Below are positions 54,666 through 64,000 of a stretch of DNA of 64,000 bases, piece after piece (position 1 is the first letter of the stretch; each line of letters starts with the position of its first letter). The position numbers and the translations under genes are program-made. This DNA is from Nicotiana tabacum (lineage: Eukaryota; Streptophyta; Magnoliopsida; Solanales; Solanaceae): NCBI RefSeq assembly GCF_000715075.1, contig NC_134087.1:185969276-186033275 (forward strand), written 5' to 3'. The notes beneath the pieces were generated by a model that was given only the letters and a program-made list of their open reading frames with translations, did no database searches and was not told the DNA's origin.

Positions 54666-55555
54666 ATTACAAGCCAACAATAATCACAAGGAATCCCGGC
54701 AAGGGAACAAGAGTAATATAACAACTTCTCGGCAAGGGAACAATGATATTTCAACAACATCCCGGCAAGGGAACAATACTATCAAAACAAACATCCCGGC
54801 AAGGGATCATTAATATCCAACAATCATCCCAGCAAGGAAAAACAATGGTGATAATAACATATGAAGCGCAATAAACCACAACGGAGTCATAACAATTATA
54901 ATAGAAGACTCACGGGCATGCTTGACACCAACGTATAGATCCTCGTCACCATGCCTATACGTCGTACTCCACATTTAGCATGTAGCAATTAAGACACAAC
55001 TCCTAATCCCTCAAGCTAAGGTTAGACCGAACACTTACCTCGATGCCTCGAACACAACTCAAGTTTCAATTATAGCTTTACCCCATTGATTCCTCCACCA
55101 ATTCGCTCGTATCTAGCCACAAGTTACTTAATTACATTAATAAATACTAAATGAATCAATTTGAATGCATGAAAATGAGTTTTTCAAAGTTTTACCCAAA
55201 AAGTCAAAATCGTCCCCGGCCCACGTGGTCAAAACCCGAGGTTTGAACCAAAACCCGATTACCCATTCCCCCATGAGCTCAAATATGTAATTTGTTTTGA
55301 AATCGGACCTCAAATCGAGGTCCAAATCCCCAATTTTTGAAAAACCTTGGTTCTACCCAAAACACCCAATTTTTCCCATGAAAATCATTGATTTGAAGTT
55401 GAAATCATGTTAAAAGATGTTAATGATTGAAGAAAACTAGTTAAAAATAAATTACAATTGATTTGGAGAAGAAAGGTTGTTTGAAAAATCGCCTCTTATG
55501 TTTTTGGGGTTTTGAAAAATGAATAATGACTGAAAATCATACTCTTCTCAGACCC

Positions 55556-55752
55556 CCTGTGCGAACCGCACAAAATGGACTGCGGCCGCACAAGCCTTAC
55601 TAAGGGTACTGCGGTCCAGTGCCATGTGCGGACCGCACAAAGTCGAATGCGGTCGCACAACAGTGCGCCTGTGCGGATCGCACAAAGTCGACTACGGCCG
55701 CACAACCCTACACCGCGCACCGCACAAGGCCGACCGCGGACCGCACTGGCGG
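55556..55752. repeat. GTGCGGNCCGCAC palindrome cluster in left LTR
   Basis: About four imperfect units carry TGTGCGGACCGCACAA and a following CTGCGGCCGCACAA, all self-complementary and CpG-rich. The same cluster lies at 63640-63830 in the right LTR. Confidence 0.88.
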
Positions 55753-56461
55753 GTTCAGAGGCCTGCAACTTCTGGTTTTAAGCCTAAAACATCCCGAAAC
55801 CTATCCAAAACTCACTCGAGCCCTCGGATCTCCAAACCTAGTGCACACAAAACCTCAAAAACATCCTATGGACTTATTCGTGCAATCAAATCGTCAAAAT
55901 AATATCATGAACATCAAATTAAATCTCGAGATCAATGAAATTTTCTCAAAATTTCATTAAACATCAACTTTGCGATTTAAGTCTGAATCACGTCATATGA
56001 CATCCGTTTTTCACCAAATTCTACAAAAATATCTTAAATCATATATAAGACCTGTACCGGGTGCCGCAGCCAAAATACAGGCCTGATACCATCATGTTCT
56101 AAGCAAAATTTCATTTCAATTTTCCTTAAACAATTTCAAAAAACAATTTCCTTTAAAAATTCATTTCTCGGGCTTGGGACCTCGGAATTCGATTCCGGGC
56201 ATACGCCCAAGTCCCATATTTTCCTACGGACCCTCCTGGACCGTCAAATTATGGGTCCGGGTTCATTTATTCAAAATGTTGACCGAAGTCAAATTTATTC
56301 ATTTTACAGTTAAAACTTATCATTTTTCGCAGATTTTCACATTTAAGCTTTCCGGTTACGCGCCCGGACTGCGCATACAAATCGAGGTGGTTCTAAGGGA
56401 GGTTTTAAGGCCTCAAAACATAGAATTTCATTGCAACACAAGTGATGACAAAAGGTCATCA

Positions 56462-56476
56462 CATTCTCCACCTCTA
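56462..56476 (-). other. Polypurine tract of element C
   Basis: The minus strand reads TAGAGGTGGAGAATG immediately before the LTR start TGATGACC. It primes plus-strand DNA synthesis. Confidence 0.7.
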
Positions 56477-56489
56477 AAACAACCGCTCG

Positions 56490-56620
56490 TCCTCGAACGG
56501 ACAGAAGAAGGAAGTACCTGAGTCGGGAAAAAGATGGGGATAATGGCTCCGCATATCGGACTCGGACTCCCAGGTCGATGCCTTAGGAGGCTGACCTCTC
56601 CACTAAACACGAACAGAAGG
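56490..56620 (-). pseudogene. Chromodomain remnant of element C
   Basis: After the integrase tail (ILDRQVRRLRSK) a TAG stop at about 56603 replaces a Gln codon. The frame beyond it reads WRGQPPKASTWESESDM, the chromodomain aromatic and acidic pattern. Chromodomains steer insertion to heterochromatin. Confidence 0.7.
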
Positions 56621-58195
56621 AAAACTCTTCGATCTCAACCGACGAACCTGCCGGTCTAGGATAGCTACCGACTCCTCCTCACAAGACAAGTCTTTGTCCA
56701 ACTGGACAGTGCTGAAATCTAACACGTGGGATGGATCGCCGTGATACTTCCGAAGTATGGACATGTGAAACACTGGATGCACAGCTGATAAGCTCGGCGA
56801 CATTGCAAGTCTATAAGCCACCTCTCCCATTCGATCAAGAATCTCAAACGGACCAATGAACCTAGGGCTAAGCTTGCCTTTCTTCCCAAATCTCATCACG
56901 CCCTTCATAGGCGACACTCGGAGCAATACCCGCTCACCGACCATAAAATCCACATCTCGAACCTTGCGGTCTGCATAACTCTTTTGCCTTGACTGAGCTG
57001 TACGAAGCCTATCCTGAATAATCCTGACCTTGTCCAAGGCCTCCTGAACCAGATCCGTACCCAACAACCAAGCCTCGCCCGGCTCAAACCATCCAACCGG
57101 AGACCGATACCGCCTACCATATAAAGCCTCATAAGGAACCATTTGGATACTCGACTGGTAGTTGTTATTGTAGGCAAACTCTGCTAAAGGCAAAAACTGA
57201 TCCCACGAGCCTCCAAAGTCAATGACACAAGCTCGGAGCATATCCTCCAAAATCTAAATAGTCCGCTCGGACTGCCCATTCGTCTGAGGATGAAATGTTG
57301 TGCTCAACTCAACCCGCATGCCCAACTCTCGCTGAACTGATCTCCAGAAATGCAAGGTAAACTGTGTACCTTGGTCCGAAATGATAGACACAGGCACGCC
57401 ATGAAGATGAACAATCTCCCAGATATAGATCTCAACTAACCTCTCGGTTGAATAGGAGACTGCCACAGGAATGAAATGCGCTGACTTGGTCAGCCTATCA
57501 ATAATAACCCACATTGCATCGAACTTCCTCTGAGTCCGTGGGAGTCCAATAACAAAGTCCATAGTGATCCGCTCCCATTTCCACTCAGGAATCTCAATCT
57601 TCTGGAACAAACCACCAGGCCTCTGATGTTCATACTTGACTTGCTGACAATTCAAACACCGAGCCACATATGCAACAATATCCTTCTTCATTCTACACCA
57701 CCAATAATGCTGCCGCAAATCCTGATACATCTTCACGGCACCCAAATGAATAGAGTTCCGGGAGCTATGGGCCTCCTCTAAAATCAACTCACGGAGCCCA
57801 TCTACATTAGGCACACAAACTCGACCCTGCAATCTCAAAACTCCATCATCACCTAAGGTAACCTGCTTGGAACCTTCGTGTTGCACCGTGTCTCTAAGGA
57901 CATATAAATGGGGATCATCATAGTGCTGATCATGGATACGCTCCAACAAAGAAGAACGAGCAACCGTGCAAGCTAACACCCGACTGGGCTCAGAAACATC
58001 CAACTTCACGAACTGATTGGCCAAGGCCTGAACATCCAAAGCAAGCGGCCTCTCACCGATTGGAATATAAGCAAGACTGCTCATACTGGCTGACTTCCTA
58101 CTCAAGGCATCGGCCACCACATTGGCCTTTCTCGGGGGATATAAGATAGTGATATCATAATCCTTCAACAACTCCAACCACCTCCTCTGCCTCAA
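56603..58195 (-). pseudogene. RNase H tail and integrase of element C
   Basis: 58195-57254 and 57250-56603 are one region split by a TAG (former CAG) after NGQSERTI. The RNase H end (YPPRKANVVADALSRK) is followed by the HHCC finger (CLNCQQVK) and the DDE core: Asp in TMDFVIGLP, Asp in IISDQGTQF, Glu in NGQSER, all three present. The C-terminus has FIGPFEILDRMGEVAYRL (GPY/F module). A frameshift at about 58195 separates it from the RNase H proper. Confidence 0.92.
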
Positions 58196-59208
58196 TTCAA
58201 CTCCTTTTGCTTGAACAAATATTGAAGACTCTTATGATCCGTGAACACCTCACATGCCACGCCATACAGATAATGTCTCCAAATCTTCAATGTGTGAACA
58301 ATGGCTGCCAACTCCAAATCATGAACCGGATAATTCTTCTCATGAATCTTCAACTGTCGCGAAGCATAAGCAATGACCTTGCCATCCTACATCAACACTG
58401 CACCAAGCCCAACACGAGATGCATCACAATAAACTGTATAAGGCCCTGAACCTGTGAGCAAAACCAACACTGGTGCCGTAGATAGAGCTATCTTGAGCTT
58501 CTGAAAGCTCGCCTCACACTCGTCCGACCATCTGAAATGGGCACCCTTCTGGGTCAACCTGGTCATCGGGGCTGCGATGGATGAAAACCCCTCCACGAAC
58601 TGACGATAGTAGCCTACCAATCCCAAGAAACTCCGAATCTCTGTAGCTGATGCTGGTTTAGGCCAGTTCTTGACTGCCTCAATCTTCTTTGGATCAACTT
58701 GAATACCCTCCGCTGATACAACATGACCTAGAAATGCAACTGAACTCAACCAGAACTCACACTTCGAGAACTTAGCAGATAACTGACTATCCCTCAGAGT
58801 TTGAAGAACCACTCTGAGATGCTGCTCGTGCTCCTCCTGGCTGCGGGAATATATCAAAATATCATCAATGAAGACTATCACGAACAAATCTAAATAAGGC
58901 CTGAACACTCGGTTCATCAAATCCATAAAAGCTGCTGGGGCATTTGTTAACCCGAATGACATAACCAAGAACTCATAATGCCCGTACCGAGTGTGAAAAG
59001 CTGTCTTAGGGGCATCAGATGCTCTAATCCTCAACTGATGGTAGCCAGATCTCAAGTCAATCTTCAAAAATACCCAGGCACCCTGAAGCTGATCAAACAA
59101 ATCATCAATCCTCGGCAATGGATATTTATTCTTGATTGTAACTTTGTTCAACTGCTGGTAATCAATATACATTCTCATAGATCCGTCCTTCTTCTTAACA
59201 AACAACAC
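58196..59208 (-). pseudogene. Reverse transcriptase and RNase H start of element C
   Basis: 58387-59208 contains the RT core ([52 protein letters not shown], catalytic [20 protein letters not shown]) and the beginning of RNase H ([17 protein letters not shown]), where a TAG in place of CAG stops it. The RNase H continues to about 58200 ([31 protein letters not shown]) in frame. Upstream a one-base shift near 59215 separates RT from protease. Confidence 0.92.
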
Positions 59209-59279
59209 CGGTGCACCCCAAGCAAAACACTCGGCCTAATGAAACCCTTCTCAAGCAAGTCTTGCAACTGCTCCTTCAG

Positions 59280-59882
59280 CTAGTTTAACTCAGGCGGGGC
59301 CATACGATACGGCAAGATAGAAATGGGCTGAGTGCCCGAAGCCAAATCAATGCAGAAATCAATATCTCTGTTAGGTGGCATACTCGGCAGGTCTGAAGGG
59401 AAAACCTCAGGAAACTTACAAACAACGGGCACAGAATCAATAGAAGAAACCTCCGCACTAGAATCACGAACATATGCCAAATAGGACAAACACCCCTTCT
59501 CGACCATACATCGAGCCTTCACATAAGAGATAACACTACGGGTAGAATGAATAGGAGTCCCTCTCCACTCTAAACGAGGAAAACTCAGTAAAGTTAATGT
59601 CACAGTCTTGGCATTACAATCCATGATAGCGTGGTAAGGTGATAACCAGTCCATCCCCAATATAACATCGAAATCGACCATGTCTAAAAGCAACAAATCT
59701 ACACGAGTCTCAAGACCCCTAATCACCACAACACAAGAACGATGGACTCGATCAACCACAATAAAATCACCCACCGGTGTAGACGCATAAATAGGAACAC
59801 TCAATGAATCGCTAGGCATGATCAAATACGGTGCAAAATAGGATGACACACACGAGTATGTAGACCCTGGATCAAACAACAC
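59280..59882 (-). pseudogene. Aspartic protease of element C
   Basis: MLFDPGSTYSCVS holds the active-site Asp, followed by FDVILGMDWLSPYHAIMDC, the conserved end of the retropepsin fold, and the linker to RT (FPEVFPSDLP, PYRMAPPEL). A stop at 59280 and a frameshift separate it from RT. Confidence 0.9.
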
Positions 59883-60024
59883 TAAAACATCTCTATCACA
59901 AACTAGAACCGTACCTATAATAACTACATCTGAAGCCTTAGCCTCAGCCTCGGGCCTGGCTGGGAGAGCATAGCATTGGGGCTGGGCCCACCACCCTGAA
60001 CTACATCTTTGGGATGGCCTGCAG

Positions 60025-60600
60025 CTAGCTAGCTTCTACCTCTAGCGGCCTGAGCTCCACCTCTAGCACCTCTACCTCCACCTCTAGCACATCTACCCCC
60101 ACCTCTAGCTGGCTGGGCGGCATGTGGGACACCTTGTGCCTAAACCATAGCACGGGAACCCTGATGCGAAAAACAGCTCGAAGCTCGAGGGGAATACCTA
60201 GCAATGTGCCTCGTGTCGCCACAAGTAAAACAAGCCCTCGGCTGCTGGGGCTAACGACCCTGGAAACTCTGAAGCGGTGGTGCACTGATAGGTGCTGGTG
60301 GCACACTGTAGGACTACTAATCAGAATAGTGCATCTAAGGACCACGGCTACCTGACGCACCGTGAGAAACCTGGAGTGCTGACTGGAAAGGCCTAGGGGG
60401 ATGGCATCTACCATATGAATATCTACCTCCAGACGAGGTACCACTGAATCTGCCTGAATGACGGGGCCTCTTATCCGGCCCATGACCACCTCCCTATGAC
60501 AGAACTATCTCTACTCTCCTGGTCATATTGGCCGCCTCCTAGAAAGATATCTCACTCCCAGTCTCCCTAGCCATCTGAAGACGAATCGGCTGAATAAGAC
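60025..60600 (-). pseudogene. Nucleocapsid region of gag, element C
   Basis: Out of frame with the rest. ACFTCGDTRHIARYSPR is a zinc knuckle whose last Cys is Ser. Flanking GRGRG-type and Gln-rich text is usual for Del-type gag. Confidence 0.7.
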
Positions 60601-60602
60601 CA

Positions 60603-61493
60603 TCAATAAACCTCCTCACCCTCTCTCTCGGTAGGAAGTATGACAAGATCATGGCGAGCTAAGTCGATGAAGCTTGTCTCATAATGGGTTACAGTCATGG
60701 AACCCTGCTGGAGGCGCTCAAACTGCCTCCGATAGGCCTCTCTTTGAGTAATGGGGAGAAACTTCTCCAGAAATAGATGTGCAAACTGCTCCCAAGTCAA
60801 GGCTGGAGATCCGGCTGGTCTAGCCAAACAAAAATCCCTCCACCAAGTCTTGGCGGATCCCGACAAACTAAATATAGCAAAATCGACCCTATTGGTCTCA
60901 ACAATCCCCATGTTCCTGAGAACCTCTTGGCAGCTGTATAGATAATCCTGGGGATCCTCAGAGGAAGCACCACTAAAAGTAGTAGTGAAGAGCTTGGTGA
61001 ACCTATCCAGCCTCCACAAAGCATCGGCAGACATAGCCGCTCCATCGCCGGTCTGAGCTACCACACTCGGCTGAACCGCTCCAACTGGCTGAACCGCTAG
61101 AGTCTGAATCTGGGGAGCTACCTGCTTTGGAGTGCGAGTAGCAGGAGTCTGGGCCCCTCCTCCCGCCTGAGAGACGGCTGGTGCTACAGGAAGCAAGCCT
61201 ACCCGGGTGACACTCTCCATGAGGCCCACTAAATGGACCAGAGCATCCTGAAGAACTAGGGTAGCAATAAACCCCTCTGGGACCTGAGCTGGGCCCACCG
61301 GAACTGCTAGGGCCGGAACCTCTTCATCAAAATCAACCCGAGGCTCTGTCACTGGTGCTGCTGCTAAGGGCTGAACTCCACCCCTACCTCGGCCTCTAGC
61401 ACGGCCTCGGCCTAGCCCTCTGCCCCTCGTGGAAGCTGCTTCGGGGGGCTCGGGCTACTGAGCGGTGGATGAGGAAGCGCGTATTCTCGCCCT
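60603..61493 (-). pseudogene. Gag capsid of element C
   Basis: The open part 60603-61352 has the Retrotrans_gag pattern: FSGASSEDPQDYLYSCQEVL, SGSAKTWWRDFCLARP, ALTWEQFAHLFLEKFLP and YRRQFERLQQGSMTVTHYE. Upstream an Arg-Gly-rich segment leads to a position (61491-61493) where the usual start codon appears as AGG, and a TAG lies just after it, so the start seems lost. Confidence 0.85.
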
Positions 61494-61673
61494 CTGCGAA
61501 AGAACAGAGTAGAAATTCAATTAGCATTGAGAAACAAACCGCACGACAAGAAGGAACGAATGTGAAGTTTTTCCTAACCGTATAGCCTTTGGTGATAAAT
61601 ACAGATGTCTCCGTACCGATCCCTCAGCCTCTACTGAGCTTGTCCGTAAATTGTGAGACCTATGTAACCTAGA

Positions 61674-61685
61674 GCTCTGATACCA
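61674..61685 (-). other. Primer binding site of element C (tRNA-iMet)
   Basis: TGGTATCAGAGC on the minus strand, three bases inside the 5' LTR, complementary to the 3' end of plant initiator Met tRNA. Confidence 0.93.
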
Positions 61686-61688
61686 ACT

Positions 61689-64000
61689 TGTCACGACCCG
61701 GATTTCCCACCCTTGGGAGTTGTGATGGCGCCTACTCGTAGAAGCTAGGTAAGCCACGAAAATTAGAAAATTCTTTACTTCTTTGTTTTAATCCTTTTTA
61801 GCAACTTGCTTTAACAGGTGATAAACATTTAAATAATAGCGGAATATGAGATTAAGTGGAAGACTTAAACAAAATAAACTAAAATAATACGGAAATCAAC
61901 ATATGCCTCTACCCAGAAACTGGTGTCACAACTTTCACGGACTATCTATGATTACTACATACAAACATTTGAAAGAAGGAACACGGTCTGTCTTGGATAC
62001 AATGATAATAGAACAAAATAACTGATAGAAGAGACGTCGGGCCTGCAAATGCCTGCAGGACTACCTCGGAATCTCGATGGACTGAAGGCTAGCTCCCAAG
62101 CTACTACTGCTGACCTAGTGCTGCTCTGGTATCTGCACATAAGTGCAGAGTGTAGCATCAGCACAACCGACCCCATGTGCTGGTAAGTGCCTGGCCTAAC
62201 CCCGGCGAGGTAGTGACGAGAATAGGACCAGACTCCAGATAAACTTGTGCGATTATATATATATATATACAACGGAAAAGAAATATAGAACTAAACAATT
62301 AAAACTAGGGAGGAGAAAACATGCTTTGGGGAATAACAGATAAGGCAGAATCTCAATAAAATTATAAGGAAACCAAAATTTAACTTCTAACAAGGATAAA
62401 GAAAATAAAGGCCAATTTCACTTCCAGTTTACATCTTGTTGCAGGCGTGCAGCCCGATCCCATTTCTCATATCTTGTGGTAGGCGTACCACCCGCTCCCA
62501 TTTCATTAAATCTCGTGGTATGCATACCACTCGCTCCTATTTCATCTTATCTTGTGGTAGGCGTACCACCCGCTCCCATTTCATCACATCTTGTGGTAGG
62601 CGTACCACCCACTCCCATTTCATTAAATCTCGTGGTAGGTGTACTACCCGCTCCCATTTCATCATATCTTGTGGTAGGCCTACCACCCGCTCCTATTTCA
62701 TTATATCTTGTGGTAGGCGTACCACCCGCTCCCAGTTACAAGCCAACAATAATCACAAGGAATTCCGACAAGGGAACAAGAGTAATATAACAACTTCTCG
62801 GCAAGGGAACAATGATATTTCAACAACATCCTGGCAAGGGAACAATACTATCAAAACAAACATCCCGACAAGGGATCATTAATATCCAACAATCATCCCG
62901 GCAAAGGAAAACAATGGTGATAATAACATATGAAGCGCAATAAAACCACAACGGAGTCATAACAATTATAATAGAAGACTCACGAGCATGCTTAATACCA
63001 ACGTATAGATACTCGTCACCATGCCTATACGTCGTACTCCACCTTTAGCATGTAGCAATTAAGACACAACTCCTAATCCCTCAAGCTAAGGTTAGACCGA
63101 ACATTTACCTCAATGCCTCGTACATAACTCAAGTTTCAATTATAGCTTTATCCCTTGATTCCTCCGCCAATTCGCTCGTATCTAGCTACAAGTTACTTAA
63201 TTACACCAATAAACGCTAAATGAATCAATTTGAATGCATGAAAATGCGTTTTCCAAAGTTTTACCCAAAAAGTCAAAATTTCCCCCGAGCCCACGTGGTC
63301 AAAACCCGAGGTTCGAACCAAAACCCGATTACCCATTCCCCCATGAGCTCAAATATGTAATTTGTTTTGAAATCGGACCTCAAATCGAGGTCCAAATCCC
63401 CAATTTTTGAAAAACCTAGATTCTACCCAAAACACCCAATTTTCCCCGTGAAAATTATTGATTTGAAGTTGAAATCATGTTAAAAGATGTTAATGATTGA
63501 AGAAAACTAGTTAAAAACGACTTACAATTGATTTGGAGAAAAAAGGTTGTTTGAAAAATCTCCTCTTATGTTTTTGGGGTTTTGAAAAATGAATAATGAC
63601 TGAAAATCCCGTCTATTTATACCATTTTCAGACCCCCTGTGCGGACCGCACAAAATGGATTGCGGCCCCACAAGCCTTCCTGAGGGTACTGTGGTCCAGT
63701 GCTCTGTGCGGACTGCACAAAGTCGATTGCGGCCGCACAGCAGCGTCCCTATGCGGACCGCACAAAGTCGACTGTGGCCGCACAGCCCTACACCGCGCAC
63801 CGCACAAGGCCGACCGCGGACCGCATTGGTGGGTTTAGAGGCCTGCAACTACTGGTTTAAGCCTAAAACATCCCGGAACCTACCCAAAACTCACTCGAGC
63901 CCTCGGAACTCCAAACCAAGTGCACACAAAACCTCAAAAACATCCTATGAACTTATTCATGCAATCAAATCATCAAAATAATATCATGAACATCAAATTA
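61689..64000 (-). repeat. 5' (right) LTR of element C, cut by the window end
   Basis: Begins TGTCACGACCCGG and runs colinear with the left LTR to its position of about 55922; roughly 540 bp are missing. It repeats the 39-bp array (62433-62745), the CAAGGGAACAA repeats (62760-62905) and the GTGCGG palindromes (63640-63830). Confidence 0.92.

Larger units (their letters stand above)
53613..56461 (-). repeat. 3' (left) LTR of element C, complete, 2849 bp
   Basis: Starts TGTCACGACCCGG at 53613 and ends GGTCATCA at 56461 on the plus strand. It holds a 39-bp array (54361-54665), a looser CCCGGCAAGGGAACAA repeat of about 30-45-bp period (54690-54850) and a GTGCGG palindrome cluster (55556-55752). 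ORFs within it are repeat artefacts. Confidence 0.9.
53613..64000 (-). mobile_element. Element C: Ty3-gypsy chromovirus (Tekay/Del-like), truncated by right window edge
   Basis: Minus-strand order: right LTR (5'), PBS for initiator-Met tRNA, gag, protease, RT, RNase H, integrase, chromodomain remnant, polypurine tract, left LTR (3'). The integrase C-terminus with GPF motif followed by a chromodomain-like segment places it in the chromoviruses. The two LTRs differ at about 5 of the first 137 positions, so it is older than a fresh insertion. Coding parts carry several stops. The five bases left of it are GTTAG. Confidence 0.93.

Noticed and set aside
54360..54721. Protein genes on both strands
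   Set aside because: Translation of the 39-bp LTR array; same in the other LTR (62436-62882).

Overview
The window is a plant nuclear chromosome segment with no operons, Shine-Dalgarno sites, rRNA or CRISPR. Genes are far apart, introns are real, and most of the DNA is transposon-derived. The repeat families (Ogre/Tat Ty3-gypsy elements with a DUF7745-like extra ORF, a TGTCACGACCC-ended chromovirus, tRNA-derived SINEs, hAT- and Mutator-like MITEs) point to Solanaceae and most likely Nicotiana. That assignment rests on recognition of the families and not on a search.

Layout. (1) 1-15893: a minus-strand Ogre/Tat retrotransposon (element A). Its 3' LTR lies off the left edge, and it runs 3'UTR tandem repeats, integrase, archaeal-type RNase H, RNase H, RT, an intron, protease, gag, ORF1, PBS and a 3.9-kb 5' LTR. 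(2) 15894-24622: a second decayed Tat element (B), also minus strand, into whose protease region A inserted; its 4.2-kb 5' LTR is at 20416-24622. (3) 24623-31162: a LINE RNase H relic, a fold-back DNA element with C/G-rich arms, an intronless LRR gene (27873-29018, minus) of the LRX type without the extensin tail, and a C-rich MITE. (4) 31163-37114: an LTR-like promoter module, a TTCAGC-rich repeat, an intact intronless L-type lectin receptor kinase (33776-35815, plus) with W-boxes next to a MITE, and another MITE. (5) 37115-49920: a complete 14-exon minus-strand gene for a FLYING SAUCER/TUL1-type transmembrane RING E3 ligase (CDS 37844-47826). Its introns carry SINEs and MITEs and its upstream flank carries a degenerate tandem array and a Mutator-type MITE. 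(6) 50869-52768: MITEs and a two-exon early-nodulin-like phytocyanin gene (plus). (7) 53371-64000: a partial copy of the TTCAGC repeat interrupted by a minus-strand Ty3-gypsy chromovirus (element C) with a complete left LTR, a decayed gag-pol and a right LTR cut by the window edge.

Four host genes appear functional: LRX-like, LecRK, FLY-type E3 ligase and ENODL. Three of these act at the cell wall or plasma membrane, and FLY-type ligases act in the endomembrane system and affect wall pectin, but nothing shows that they are co-regulated. All retroelement ORFs are broken. The most unusual signal is a structured noncoding motif present three times in element A: in the 5' leader, between ORF1 and gag, and after pol. 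Two helices keep their pairing although their sequences differ among the copies, around an invariant TGCCTACGTATC core. Two of the copies lie about 325 and 344 nt upstream of the ORF1 and gag start codons.
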